Source: Lunularia cruciata | Lineage: Eukaryota; Streptophyta; Marchantiopsida; Lunulariales; Lunulariaceae | Length of the DNA stretch: 64,000 bases | Assembly: GCA_948567375.1 (NCBI GenBank) | Contig: OX419755.1 | Location: forward strand, 8,995,001 to 9,059,000 | Direction: 5' to 3' | Shown: positions 47,702 through 57,558 of the stretch, one piece after another | How positions within the stretch are numbered: position 1 is the stretch's first letter | How the letters are laid out: the number at the start of each line of letters is the position of its first letter | Program-made: the position numbers and the translations under genes | The notes under the pieces: generated by a model | The model's database searches: none | Seen by the model: only the letters and a program-made list of their open reading frames with translations | What the model was told of the DNA's origin: nothing

Positions 47702-48069
47702 GCTCCCAATAGGTGGGTCGAAATCTCCTACTAGGATTCCTTGTTTCCTTGATCATTCCGCTCCACAAACTCCACTTGGGCACCTTGTTGAGGTCATCCA
47801 TTCTTGAGTGGACATTTAGCAATGCGATGCCCCAACTGGCGACAATAAAAACAACCACCATTTTGTCGTAGTTTCTCCTGTCTGCCATGCCCAGTGGTCT
47901 TCGTTGAATTGCATCAATCTCCATTGGTGCTGGCTCCTCCACTTGTGTGTAGTGTATTGGTAGGCTTTGTGGGGGTCAAGGTCGAGACCAAGTTGTTGCC
48001 ACCAAGGAATCAAAACGTTTGGTGAACCGCATGGCCTCCTCCAAGTGTTGTGACTCTTGCATGGTTACC
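47702..48069 (-). pseudogene. Family-A gag 3' part of A2
   Basis: Includes MEIDAIQRRPLGMADR and, in the adjoining frame, an intact CX2CX4HX4C zinc knuckle (CFYCRQLGHRIAKC, about 47855-47814). Joined across A3 to the gag 5' part at 53653. Confidence 0.8.
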
Positions 48070-48493
48070 TGTAACAATATGGAGTTTAGCGACAAAGTCG
48101 GTCGGGCTCACGAAGTAGCACATCAAACAAATTAGCCTAGAATATTCCGGAAGTATCTAGGAAGCTTCTTGGGAAGCTTCCCGGTTAGCTTAGCTTGCAC
48201 CTTAAGTAAGTAGCTTCTAGAAGGAAGCTTCTAGAAGCTTCCAACTAGCTTAGCTTGCACACCAAGTAGGCGACTTCTAGAAGAAGCTTCTTGAGAAGCT
48301 TCCTAGTTAACTTGGCTTGCACTCTAAGAAAGCGGCTTGAGGAAGCTTCTTGAGAAGCTTCTCAAGAGCCTTGTATGTACCTATAAATACCAAAGCCAAA
48401 GCTCATGCTAGGCATTTGGAGTTTTCCCTCATTCAAGTGTCCCAATGTGAGCTTTCATTCTCTTATTTCTCTCCTCGGTTTCGGTCTTTTACA
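48070..48493 (+). repeat. Family-A 5' LTR of A3
   Basis: TGTAACAATATGG ... GGTCTTTTACA, 424 bases. Contains the heat-shock-like array (48224-48241), a second paired array GAAGCTTCTTGAGAAGCTTC (48342-48361) and the TATAAATA box at 48382-48389, so the second array sits about 20 bases upstream of the TATA box. Confidence 0.96.
48224..48241. promoter_or_regulatory. Heat-shock-element array in A3 5' LTR
   Basis: GAAGCTTCTAGAAGCTTC, four alternating units, 140 bases upstream of the TATA box of the LTR promoter. A further TTCTAGAA pair lies just left at 48215-48222. Confidence 0.65.
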
Positions 48494-48494
48494 T

Positions 48495-48509
48495 TGGTAT
48501 CAGAGCAGG
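48495..48509 (+). other. Primer binding site for initiator-Met tRNA
   Basis: TGGTATCAGAGCAGG one base after the 5' LTR. This is the exact plant initiator-Met tRNA 3'-end complement used by most plant LTR retrotransposons. Confidence 0.92.
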
Positions 48510-48515
48510 AATGAG

Positions 48516-48731
48516 ATGGATGGAATTTATAGACCACCAAATCCACTTCCGCCAAACCATTGGGACTTTCATGTCCAGATATTACCAAAGCATCGTTTCA
48601 CACAATTCATCACTTCACGCTTTGGGCAGGATTTTCTACATATGATCACCGTGTCAGAGGAACCATTGATACTTCCAGTTGTAACTTATGGAGAACGGTG
48701 GACGTGTTGTATCTATGTGTTAATCAACTAG
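48516..48731 (+). CDS. Family-A leader ORF (71 residues), copy A3
   Basis: Intact small ORF between the primer site and gag, out of frame with gag. Reads MDGIYRPPNPLPPNHWDF at the start and TYGERWTCCIYVLIN at the end. The same ORF is intact in A1, and in A2 it is broken at codon 5 but otherwise kept. Related to the leader ORF 1 of family B. Function unknown. It could be a leader peptide that affects translation of gag, or a small protein of its own. Confidence 0.5.
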   Translation: MDGIYRPPNPLPPNHWDFHVQILPKHRFTQFITSRFGQDFLHMITVSEEPLILPVVTYGERWTCCIYVLIN

Positions 48732-48764
48732 ATAAATTGAGGGTAGTGGAATATAGTAGTAGTG

Positions 48765-49690
48765 ATGGCGGCAATACTAGATGTTATCCTTGCAATGCAA
48801 CAACAAATCGAGCATCTTACTCGATTGTTGGATGAACGCGACCAGCAACGACGAGAACAGATAGACAGAGCGCCAGTTCAAGATGGAGAAGATCACATTC
48901 AATTACCAAAATCCAAGGTGTTTGAAGGCAAGAATCTTCCAGGCACTGTGGAGAATTTTGTGTTTGACTGTGAAGGTTACTTTGAAGCCACCAATCTTCA
49001 AGACGAGCGGAAACAAATTCTCTTGGCTTCTAGCCAGTTGGATGGAGTGGCAAAACTTTGATGGCAATTCTGAGTAGAAAGAGCTGAACAACAAATTATT
49101 ACACCAATTTTTACATGGGCAGAATTCAAGGATGCAATACTTGGTCGATTTCAGACTATAAATGCCACCCGAGCTGCACGAGATAAATTGGCAGAGTTGA
49201 GGCAGATTGGCTCAGTGAGAAGCTACATCACACAATTTTAGAATATCATCATGCAAATTCCAGATATCCAAGAAGGTGAAGTTCTGGATCAATTTGTGTG
49301 AGGATTGAAGTCACAAACCAGATTGGAGGACACCATGCGAGAGCCACAGAATGTAGAAGAAGCCATGCAATTGGCTGAGCATTTTGATTCCTTAGTTGCG
49401 ACAACTTGGTCTCGACCTTGATCTACACAAAACCCACCAGTACCACGAGTGGAAGAACCGGTACCAATGGAGATTGATGCTATCCAACAAAGACCACTTG
49501 GCATAGCAGATAGAGAAAGATTATGACAAAATGGAGGTTTTTTTTATTGTCACCAGTTGGGGCATCGCATTGCTAAATGTCCACTCAAGAATGGACGACC
49601 TCGACAAGTTGCCCAAGTGGAGGTTGTGGAGCGGAATGATCAGGAAAACGAGGAATCCCAATAGGAGATTTTGAGCCGCCTATTGGGAGC
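48765..49690 (+). pseudogene. Family-A gag of A3
   Basis: Starts MAAILDVILAMQQQIEHLT at 48765. It has the capsid-like region VFEGKNLPGTVENFVFD and ILLASSQLDGVAKL, then a TGA replacing TGG at 49061. Further stops at about 49240 (TAG for CAG) and 49298 (TGA for CGA). The zinc knuckle near 49533-49582 has lost its first cysteine (FFYCHQLGHRIAKC against CFYCRQLGHRIAKC in A2). Confidence 0.85.
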
Positions 49691-50047
49691 TTGATTAGTT
49701 CCAATGGGATTGAAGGCTTGACCTATGCAAGTCTGCTTCACTTGCAAGGTATGATATCTAATCGGGGTTGTAGAATTTTGGTTGATTCTGGAAGTTCAAA
49801 GAATTGCATGTCTATGCAAGTAGCAAAGGAATTGGGTATTCCTATCAAGCCAGTGATTGGAAGTAGTTTGATGATGGCGGATGGTAGAAAGGGTTCTGCA
49901 TTCCGCACCTTGCATCTTGTTACCTTCAAGATTGGGAAGGAGTATTTGGAGTGTATGAGGTTTGTAGTGGCACCTCTACACTATGATATCATTCTGGGTC
50001 TACCTTGGCTTGACCCGACACCAAATTCAAGTACAACACCAAGGTAG
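49691..50047 (+). pseudogene. Family-A protease of A3
   Basis: A retropepsin domain with ILVDSGSSKNCMS and IILGLPWL. The segment after WL lacks the ERHKVQFNW residues present in A2, so a small deletion and frame change join it to the next frame. Confidence 0.85.
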
Positions 50048-51194
50048 GAATTTCCGATTAGGTTGTCTGGCACGTCTGAGTAAGACACCTAAGAATAGTC
50101 AATCCCAAGATGGGAAGTTTGTCGAGAAGGTAGCCATAGAGCAAATCTGGAAGGGAGATGAGTCCCAAGATGGGAAGTTTGCTAGGAAGGCAACCATGGA
50201 GCAAGCTCGGAAGAGAGATGAGTCACTAGAAGGGAAGTTTGTTAATGAAGCAGCCATAGAGCAAGCTTTGGAGGAAGATAAGTCTGTATTCGCGGTGTGG
50301 ATCAAACCGATTGCACGAGAACAATCTGAGGAGGGCCAAGTGCCGCATCATGCAACGGTTGATTGGATAGTTCAGGAGTTTGCAGATGTGTTTCCGGATG
50401 ATCTGCCAAAGGGATTACCCTCTGATTGCGGTATGCCCTTCAAGATTGAGTTATTGCCAGGGAGTACTCCAGTGAGTAGACCAATCTATTGGCTCTCACC
50501 AAAGGAGTTGGAGGAGTTGCAAACAACACTTACAAAGTTGTTGGAGAAGGATTTCATACAACATAATACCTCTCCTTGGGGAGCACCGGTACTACTTTTT
50601 CCAAAGAAGGATGGAGGACTTCGTTTCTGTATTGATTACTGTGTGCTCAATAAGCAAACCGTGAAGAATGCATATCCCTTGCCTCGGATCGATGACTTGC
50701 TTGATCAATTAAGTGGAGCACGCTACTTTTCCAAGCTAGATCTTTGTAGCGGCTATTGGCAAATTCCTATTGAAGGAGAGGACATGCAAAAGACTGCCTT
50801 TCGCATAAGGTATGGACATTTTGAGTGGAGAGTTCTACCTTTCGGACTCACTAATGCTCCAACAGTCTTCATGGATCAGATGCATCGGGTGTTGGAGGGG
50901 CTATTGGATCAGTCCATGGTAGTGTTCTTAGATGATATCTTAATCTATAGTAAGAGAAAGGCAGAACACATGAATCATGTGCAAGACGTCCTAAGACGAC
51001 TACGACAATGGAAATTTTACTACAAGAAGTTAAAGTGTGCTTTTTGGCAGAAGGAGGTTACCTTCTTGGGTCATAAGATCTCATCAGAGGGGATCAAGAT
51101 GGAAGAAGAGAAGATCAAGGCCATTATTGATTGGCCTACCCCAAAGGATGCTACCGAAGTACAAGCATTCAATGGATTGGCTAGTTTTTACTGA
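49983..51194 (+). pseudogene. Family-A linker repeats and reverse transcriptase of A3
   Basis: A 403-codon open stretch, the longest in the nest. It begins with the protease end and three 20-residue repeats (50098-50285), then FADVFPDDLPKGLPSD, SPWGAPVLLFPKKDGGLRFCIDY (split here for length; RT block 2), PLPRIDDLLDQLSGARYFSK, YGHFEWRVLPFGLTNAP, catalytic FLDDILIYS, and FLGHKISSEGIKMEEEKI. It ends at SFY followed by TGA where other copies read SFYRRF, a CGA-to-TGA change. The RT core itself looks complete. Confidence 0.9.
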
Positions 51195-51660
51195 CGGTCA
51201 TCCACTATTATGCTCACGTGGGTGTGCCATTGATTGACCTCTCGGGAAAGAACTCGAGCTTCCAATGGACCACCAAGCATGAAGAAGCATTCCAGAAGTT
51301 AAAGCATATGGTGTCTTCAAGACCCATTCTTCAACCATAAGATCCTCAACTACCTTGTGTGGTTGATTTTGATGCTTCTAACTTTGCAATTAGAGCTGTG
51401 TTGCAACAAGAATTTCCAGATGGACTACATCCTATTGCCTTTGTGTCTCGCCGACTAAATACAGCTGAAAGAAATTACTCTGCTTGAGATCGAGAACAAC
51501 TTGCAATGGTATATGCCACCAAGGTATGGAGGCATTATCTCTTGGGGAAAAAAGATCATGCGAACTGATCACAAGCCATTGTTGCAGACCTTACACCTAG
51601 AGCACATGAAGAGTCGATATCATCAATGGGAAGAGTCGTCCCTGATGTCCACGTCATCCT
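51195..51660 (+). pseudogene. Family-A RNase H of A3
   Basis: RNase H residues VVDFDASNF and REQLAMVYATKVWRHYLLG are visible around stops at about 51340 and 51486. A deletion of about 45 bases near 51636 removes the segment QLQLFDIKLEYKPGR present in A2. Confidence 0.82.
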
Positions 51661-53160
51661 TGATGCTCTATCACGACGACCTGATTTGAAGTCTCTTCCT
51701 CTCATCACGGCAGCAATTACGACGGTGTCAATTGATCCCAAGATTCATAACGAGTTTCAGTTAGCTCTACAACAAGATCCCTTCTTCCAAATGGTACATG
51801 GTCGGCTAACAACACGTGACAAGGAGTACAACACCTTCTCCTTCAAGGAAGGCCTTCTATTCCATGTGGACCGGATCTATGTTCCAGCTAAAGGTGATCT
51901 TTGACTTGTGCGCCTTCAAGAAGCCCATGATTTACCCATTGCTGGTCACATGGGTGTGGACAAGACCTTGGGTACCCTCCAACGTCAATGGTGGTGGCCC
52001 AACATGACACGGGATGTTCAAGAATTTGTTCGATTGTGTGAGAGCTGCCAACGTAACAAGGCTAACAACCAGAAGCCGGGTGGACTCCTTCAACCGCTTG
52101 CCGTTCCATCAGCTCGTTGGGAGCATGTAAGCTTGGATCTCATCACATCCTTGCCAAAGACAAAACAAGGACACACCACCATCATGGTGTTTGTGGATAA
52201 GCTTAGTAAGCAAATTCACTTGGCACCAACCTGAGATACCATGGATGCTCCAACCTTAGCACAAATCTACTTCGACAATGTCTTCAAGCATCATGGAATG
52301 CCACGCGTACTCATCTCCGACCGTGATCCTTGCTTTACCGGGAAGTTTTGGCAAGCACTCTTTCAGATACTTGGCACCAAGCTTGCTTTGTCCACGGCAT
52401 ATCATCCTCAAACTGATGGACAAACCGAACGTGCAAATCGTACATTGGAGGATATGTTGCATGCCTTTGTCAATGTCCACCATACCAATTGGGATGAATG
52501 TCTTGCCGCTGCCAAATTTGCCTACAACAATTCCAAACAGGCAAGCACCGGATTCTCTCCCTTCTTTCTCAATTTTGGCTAAGATCCGCTTGTTCCAGAT
52601 TCTCTTCTTGCTCCCCCTCCATCTCAGGTTCCTCATACTTCCACATTCTTGACCACTATATCCCAATCTCTCCAACAAGCCAAGTCTCACCTCCTTGTTG
52701 CTCAGAATCGCCAAAAACAATATGCGGACCACCATTGTCGAGATCTCACCTTTGAAGTCGGTGATAAAGTCATGCTATCCTCTAGTAACCTCCCTCTCCC
52801 ACTTGATACCCAAGTTCGTAAACTTGCCCCTAATTGGATAGGACTCTTTGATATCACCCAAATTGTCTCTCCTATTGCTTATCGTCTTGCCTTGCCTTGT
52901 CACATGCGTATCCATCATGTCTTTCATGTTTCCAAGTTGAAACCCTTTGTTCCTAACCCCTCTTCCTTTTCCTCTCGAGTCCAACCTCCCCCTTTTCCTA
53001 TCCCTATCAATGATCATGAGGAGTACGAAGTTGATCGTATCCTTGCGCGTCGCCATATTCAACGAGGCCGTTGCCAACATACGGAGTACAAGGTCCTTTG
53101 GAAAGGGTATCCCCTTCATGATGCCACCTGGGAACCTCTTTCTCACCTCCACAATGCATA
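51660..53160 (+). pseudogene. Family-A integrase and chromodomain of A3
   Basis: Zinc part GHMGVDKTLG ... CESCQRNKANNQKPGG; catalytic Asp in SLDLITSLPK, second Asp in LISDRDPCF, catalytic Glu in DGQTERANRTLE, so the DDE triad is kept. Stops occur at 52233 and 52580. The frame 52649-53161 carries the GPY-like module and a chromodomain (VDRILARRHIQRG, VLWKGYPLHDATWEPLSHL). Confidence 0.88.
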
Positions 53161-53212
53161 GACGGCCATCCAGGAATTCGAAGCTTCACTGGCGACGAGG
53201 ATGTCACCAACT

Positions 53213-53652
53213 AGCGGCGGGGGAATATGTAACAATATGGAGTTTAGCGACGAAGTCGGTCAGGCTCACGAAGTAGCACATAAGATAAATTAGCCTAGAA
53301 TATTCCGGAAGTATCTAGGAAGCTTCTTGGGAAGCTTCCCGGTTAGCTTAGCTTGCATCTTAAGTAAGTAGCTTCTAGAAAGAAGCTTCTAGAAGCTTCC
53401 AACTAGCTTAGCTTGCAGGCCAAGTAGGTGGCTTCTAGAAGGAAGCTTCTTGAGAAGCTTCCTAGTTAACTTGGCTTGCACTCTAAGAAAGCGGCTTGAG
53501 GAAGCTTCTTGAGAAGCTTCTCAAGGGCCTTGTATGTACCTATAAATACCAAAGCCAAAGCTCATGCTAGGCATTCGGAGTTTTCCCTCATTCAAGTGTC
53601 CCAATGTGAGCTTCCATTCTCCTATTTCTCTCTTCGGTTTTGATCTTTTACA
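53213..53652 (+). repeat. Polypurine tract and family-A 3' LTR of A3
   Basis: The purine-rich gcggcgggggaata ends at 53227; the LTR runs 53228-53652 (425 bases). The heat-shock-like array is intact at 53382-53399. Confidence 0.95.
53382..53399. promoter_or_regulatory. Heat-shock-element array in A3 3' LTR
   Basis: Same 18-base four-unit GAA/TTC array as in the 5' LTR of A3, kept although 19 other positions differ between the two LTRs. Confidence 0.6.
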
Positions 53653-54220
53653 TTACCTCTAATTTGGTTCTTGCTTTCAAGCCCCTCATGAATTGATCCA
53701 AAGCTTCACTTTCCAAAATATCTGGAATTTGCATGATGGCGTTTTGGAACTACGTGATGTAACTTCTTACAGAGCCAATCTGTTTCAACTTTGCCAACTT
53801 ATCTCGTGCAGCTCGTGTGGCATTTATAGCTTGGAACCGACTGATTATTGCGCTCTTGAATTCTGCCCATGTCAAGATTGGTGTAACCATTTGTTGTTTG
53901 GCTCGCTCCACTCGGAATCTCCACCATAGCTTTGCTACTCCATCTAATTGGCTAGAAGCCAAGAGAATTTGTTTTTGCTCATCTTGTAGATTGGTAGCTT
54001 CAAAATAACGTTCACAATCAAACACAAAATTCTCCACTGCACTCGGGAGATTCTTGCCTTCAAATACCTTGGGTTCAGGGAACCTGATCCGATCTTCTCC
54101 TTCTCGAATTGGTACTCTCTCCACCTGCTCTTGTTGTCAAAGATCTTGTTCATCCAACAATGGAGTAAGGTGCTCGATTTGTTGTTGCATAGCAAGGATA
54201 ACATCAAGTATTGCCGCCAT
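53653..54220 (-). pseudogene. Family-A gag 5' part of A2
   Basis: Begins MAAILDVILAMQQQ at 54220; one stop near 54137 (CAA to TAA). Then a 124-codon open stretch with FPEPKVFEGKNLPSAVENF, ILLASSQLDGVAKLWWRF and LTWAEFKSAIISRFQAI. Interrupted at 53652 by A3. Confidence 0.85.
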
Positions 54221-54255
54221 GGTTGCTCCTCTATCACACCCTCCCAATCTATTAA

Positions 54256-54468
54256 ATTTATTAACACATAGAAATAGCACGTCCACCGTTCTCCATAAGT
54301 TACAACCGGAAGCGCCAAGGGTTCCTCAGATATGGTGATCATATGCAGAAAATCTTGTCCAAAGTGCAAAGTGATGAACTGTGTGAAACGATGCTTGGGT
54401 AGTATTTGGACGCAAAAATCCCAATGGTTTGGTGGAAGTGGATTTGGTGGTCCTTAAATTCCATCCAT
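54256..54468 (-). pseudogene. Family-A leader ORF, copy A2 (stop at codon 5)
   Basis: Starts MDGI then TAA, where A3 reads a tyrosine codon. The rest, with HWDF, FGQDFLHMIT, EEPLALPVVTYGERW and FYVLIN, is open. There is no stop after the final N here, so the frame runs on across the gag start in another frame. Confidence 0.6.
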
Positions 54469-54478
54469 CCCATTCCTG

Positions 54479-54916
54479 CTCTGATACCAATGTAAAAGAC
54501 CGAATCCAAAGAGAGAAATAGGAGAATGGAAACTCACATTGGGACACTTGAATGAGGGAAAACTCCAAATGCCTAGCATGAGCTTTGGCTTTGGTATTTA
54601 TAGGTAGCATACAAGGCCCTTGAGAAGCTTCTCAAGAACCTTCCTCAAGCCACTTTCTTAGAGTGTAAGCCAAGTTAACTAGGAAGCTTCTCAAGAAGCT
54701 TCCTTCTAGAAGCCGCCTACTTGGCGTGCAAGCTAAGCTAGTTGAAAGCTTCTAGAAGCTTCCTTCTAGAAGCTACTTACTTAAGGTGCAAGCTAAGCTA
54801 ACCGGGAAGCTTCCCAAGAAGCTTCCTAGATACTTCCGGAATATTCTAGGCTAAGTTGTTTGATGTGCTACTTCGTGAGCCCGACTGACTTTGTCGCTAA
54901 ACTCCATATTGTTACA
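54479..54916 (-). repeat. Family-A 5' LTR of A2 with primer site
   Basis: LTR 54491-54916 (426 bases); the primer site complement CTCTGATACCAA lies at 54479-54490. The heat-shock-like array (54745-54762) keeps three of four units, with the first GAA changed to AAA. Confidence 0.94.
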
Positions 54917-55790
54917 CTAATGCTCCAATAGTCTTCATGGATCAGATGCATTGGGTGTTGGATAGACAGTTGGATTGGTACATGGTGGTGTTCTTGGATG
55001 ATATCTTAATCTATAGCAAAACAGAGGCAAAACATGTGAATCATGTGCAAGAAGTCCTAGGATAACTACGATAGTGGAAGTTTTATTGCAAGAAGTCAAA
55101 GTATGCCTTTTGGCAAATGGAAGTTACCTTCTTGGGTCACAAGATCTCATTAGAGAGGATCAAGATGGAAGAGGAGAAAATCAAGACCATCATTGATTGG
55201 CCTACTCTGAAGGATGCTACTAAAGTACTGGCATTTAATAGATTGGCTAGCTTTTATTGATAGTTCATCCACTACTATGCTCATGTGGCCGCACCATTGA
55301 CCAATCTCTTGGGGGAGAACTCAAGTTTTCAATGGACCAACAAGCACAAAGAAGCATTCTAAAAGCTAAAACATATGGTGTCTTCAAGGCTAATTTTTCA
55401 ACCATATGATCCTCAACTACCATTTTGTGGTTGATTTTGATGCTTCTAACTTTACAATTGGAGCCGTGTTGCAATAGGAATTCATAGATGGATTGCATCC
55501 CATTGCTTTTGTGTCTCACAAATTAAATACAGCAAAAAGGAATTACTCTGCTTGGGATTGAGAACAACTAGCAATGGTATATGCCACTAAGGTATGGAGG
55601 CATTATCTCTTGGGGTAACAAATGGTCATGCAAACTGATCACAAGCCCTTGTTGCAGACATTACATTTGGAACACATGAAGAGTGGACATCATCAATAGG
55701 AGGAACAACTATAGTTGTTTGACATCAAACTTGAGTACAAAAGCGGTTGGTTCCATGTCATCTTTGATGCCCTATCATGATGATCTGATT
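54917..55790 (+). pseudogene. Family-A RT 3' part and RNase H of A1
   Basis: Resumes the RT of A1 directly after the ctaat duplication with NAPIVFMDQMHWVLD and catalytic VVFLDDILIYSKTEA, then FLGHKIS. RNase H follows in broken frames with VDFDASNF-like and EQLAMVYATKVWRHYLLG-like blocks. Many stops. Confidence 0.82.
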
Positions 55791-57558
55791 TGAAGTCTCT
55801 TCCTCTCATCATAGTGGCAATTACCATTGTATCCGTTGACTCAAAAGTCCAAATTGAGTTTCAAACAACTCTACAATAAGATCCTTTCTTTCAAATGGTA
55901 CAAGGTTGTCTTGCAACATATGATAAGGAGTACAATACCTTCTCCTACAAGGAAGGATTTCTATTCTATGAGGATAGGATCTTTGTTCCAGCCAAAGGTG
56001 ATCTCTAACTTGTGCGCCTTCAAGAAGCCCATGATTTACTAATTGTTGGTCACATGGGTGTGGACAAGACCTTGGTACCCTCCAACGCAAATGGTAGCGG
56101 CCTAATGTAATACCAAGAGCTAGCCATATGATCTAGATGTGAAATTTGGTTTGGTAACATCTAGAATGATGTTATACATGATGGTTGAAATAGATCAGAT
56201 AGAAGTATCACCAAAAGAGCACTTCTTCTAATAGGGCAGAAACCGAAATAGACTTGAGAACCTTAGAACCAATAGCTAGACATATGATTTAAAAGTGAGA
56301 ATTGGTTTGGTAACATCTGGAAGGATGTTACACATGATGGACTAAACAGAACATAAAGAGATATCACCAAAAGGGGACTTCTACTAATAGAGTAGGAACC
56401 AAAATATGCCTGAAATCTTTGAAGGCAATTTCGGAGGTCTAAACTGATGAATTAGGCCTCAAAAGGGTATAGATTCCCCCCCAACAGAGGAGAAGTCGGC
56501 CTTCCCTCCCTCCTGCTTTGTCTCGTCGAGAGCTTTCCAACGGTACCTTACTCACATGATTCTGAGATTCATATAGGAAGATTCCCTCCAGTCAAAGCTT
56601 GTTTGACCAACCAGATAGGACCTGGACCAGACATGTCACCCATCCAAGTAAGTAATCCAAGGGTGGATCTTGCTGACATGTCACCTATCTGTGTCCCTAA
56701 TCCTATGGTGGAGCTTCCTTGGAGGAGATCCTCTTTGTCTATATAATAAAGAGAGGGTGCTCCCTTGGGGCATCAAATGTTTGAGTATGCAATCTGTGTT
56801 TTCTCTCTTCTCTTGTCCTTGGAGTATTACACCTAACATGGCATGAGATGTTTGGGAGTTTATCCAATCATGTGAGAGCTGTCAATGCAACAAGGCCAAT
56901 AACCAAAAATTGAGTGGACTCCTTCAACCAATCCCCATTCCATCAACTCGTTGGGAACATGTGAGCTTAGATCTCATCACATCCTTGCCCAAGACAAAGC
57001 AAGGTCACATAACCATTGCGGTGTTTTTTGATAAGCTTAGTAAGAAAATTCATTTTGCACCAACCCGTATACTTCAGCCTTGGTGTAGATCTAATTTGAA
57101 AATGCATTCAAGCATTATGGGATGCCATGTGTACTCATCTTTGATTGTGATCCATGCTTCACTTGAAAGTTTTGGCAAGCATTCTTCTAGATACTTGGCA
57201 CCAAGTTTGCTTTGTCACGGCTTATCATCCTCAAATTGATGGACAAACTAAATGCGCAAATCTCACCTTGGAGGATATGCTTTGTGCCTTTGTCAATGTT
57301 CACCATACCAATTGGGATGAATGTCTTGCAGTTGTGGAGTTTGCATACAATAATTCCAAATAGGCAAGCACCAGATTCTCTCCTTTCTTCTTCAATTTTG
57401 GCCAAGATCCACTTGTTCAAGATTCCCTTCTTGGTCCTCCTCCATCTCATGTCCCTCATACTTCAACCTTCTTGACTACCATATCCCAATCCCTCCAACA
57501 AGCCAAATCTCACCTCCTTGTTGCCCAAAATGATCAAAAACAATATGCAAACCAACAT
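55791..57558 (+). pseudogene. Family-A integrase of A1, split by a solo LTR
   Basis: The zinc part GHMGVDKTLV is cut at 56105 and resumes at 56837 with a decayed C-x2-C. DLITSLPKTKQGH is at 56976-57008. DGQTK replaces DGQTE, and two 69-109 codon frames cover the rest to NNSK at 57360. Not functional. Confidence 0.8.
56106..56831 (+). repeat. Solo family-B LTR in A1 integrase
   Basis: TGTAATACC at 56106 to AGTATTACA at 56831, flanked by cctaa on both sides (56101-56105 and 56832-56836). No primer site, polypurine tract or internal sequence: a solo LTR left by recombination between the LTRs of a family-B element. TATA box near 56741. Confidence 0.95.

Larger units (their letters stand above)
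48070..53652 (+). mobile_element. Family-A gypsy element A3 (full length, innermost)
   Basis: Complete 5583-bp element inserted in the gag of A2, flanked by ttacc (48065-48069 and 53653-53657). It has both LTRs, a perfect primer binding site, leader ORF, gag, protease, RT, RNase H, integrase, chromodomain and polypurine tract. At least nine stops or lesions break the coding region, most explained by C-to-T changes (for example 49061, 49240, 49298, 52233, 52580). About 45 bases are missing at the end of RNase H (near 51636). The LTRs differ at about 19 positions (about 4.5%). Probably non-autonomous now. Confidence 0.95.
43678..54916 (-). mobile_element. Family-A gypsy element A2 (inverted, nested in A1)
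   Basis: A minus-strand element with LTRs at 43678-44103 and 54491-54916, flanked by ctaat (43673-43677 and 54917-54921) in the RT of A1. Its own length without A3 is about 5.65 kb. Order on the minus strand: 5' LTR, primer site, leader ORF, gag, [A3 insertion], gag end, protease, RT, RNase H, integrase, chromodomain, 3' LTR. The two LTRs differ at about nine positions by eye (about 2%). Several long open frames survive, but stops and gaps prevent a complete pol. Confidence 0.94.
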
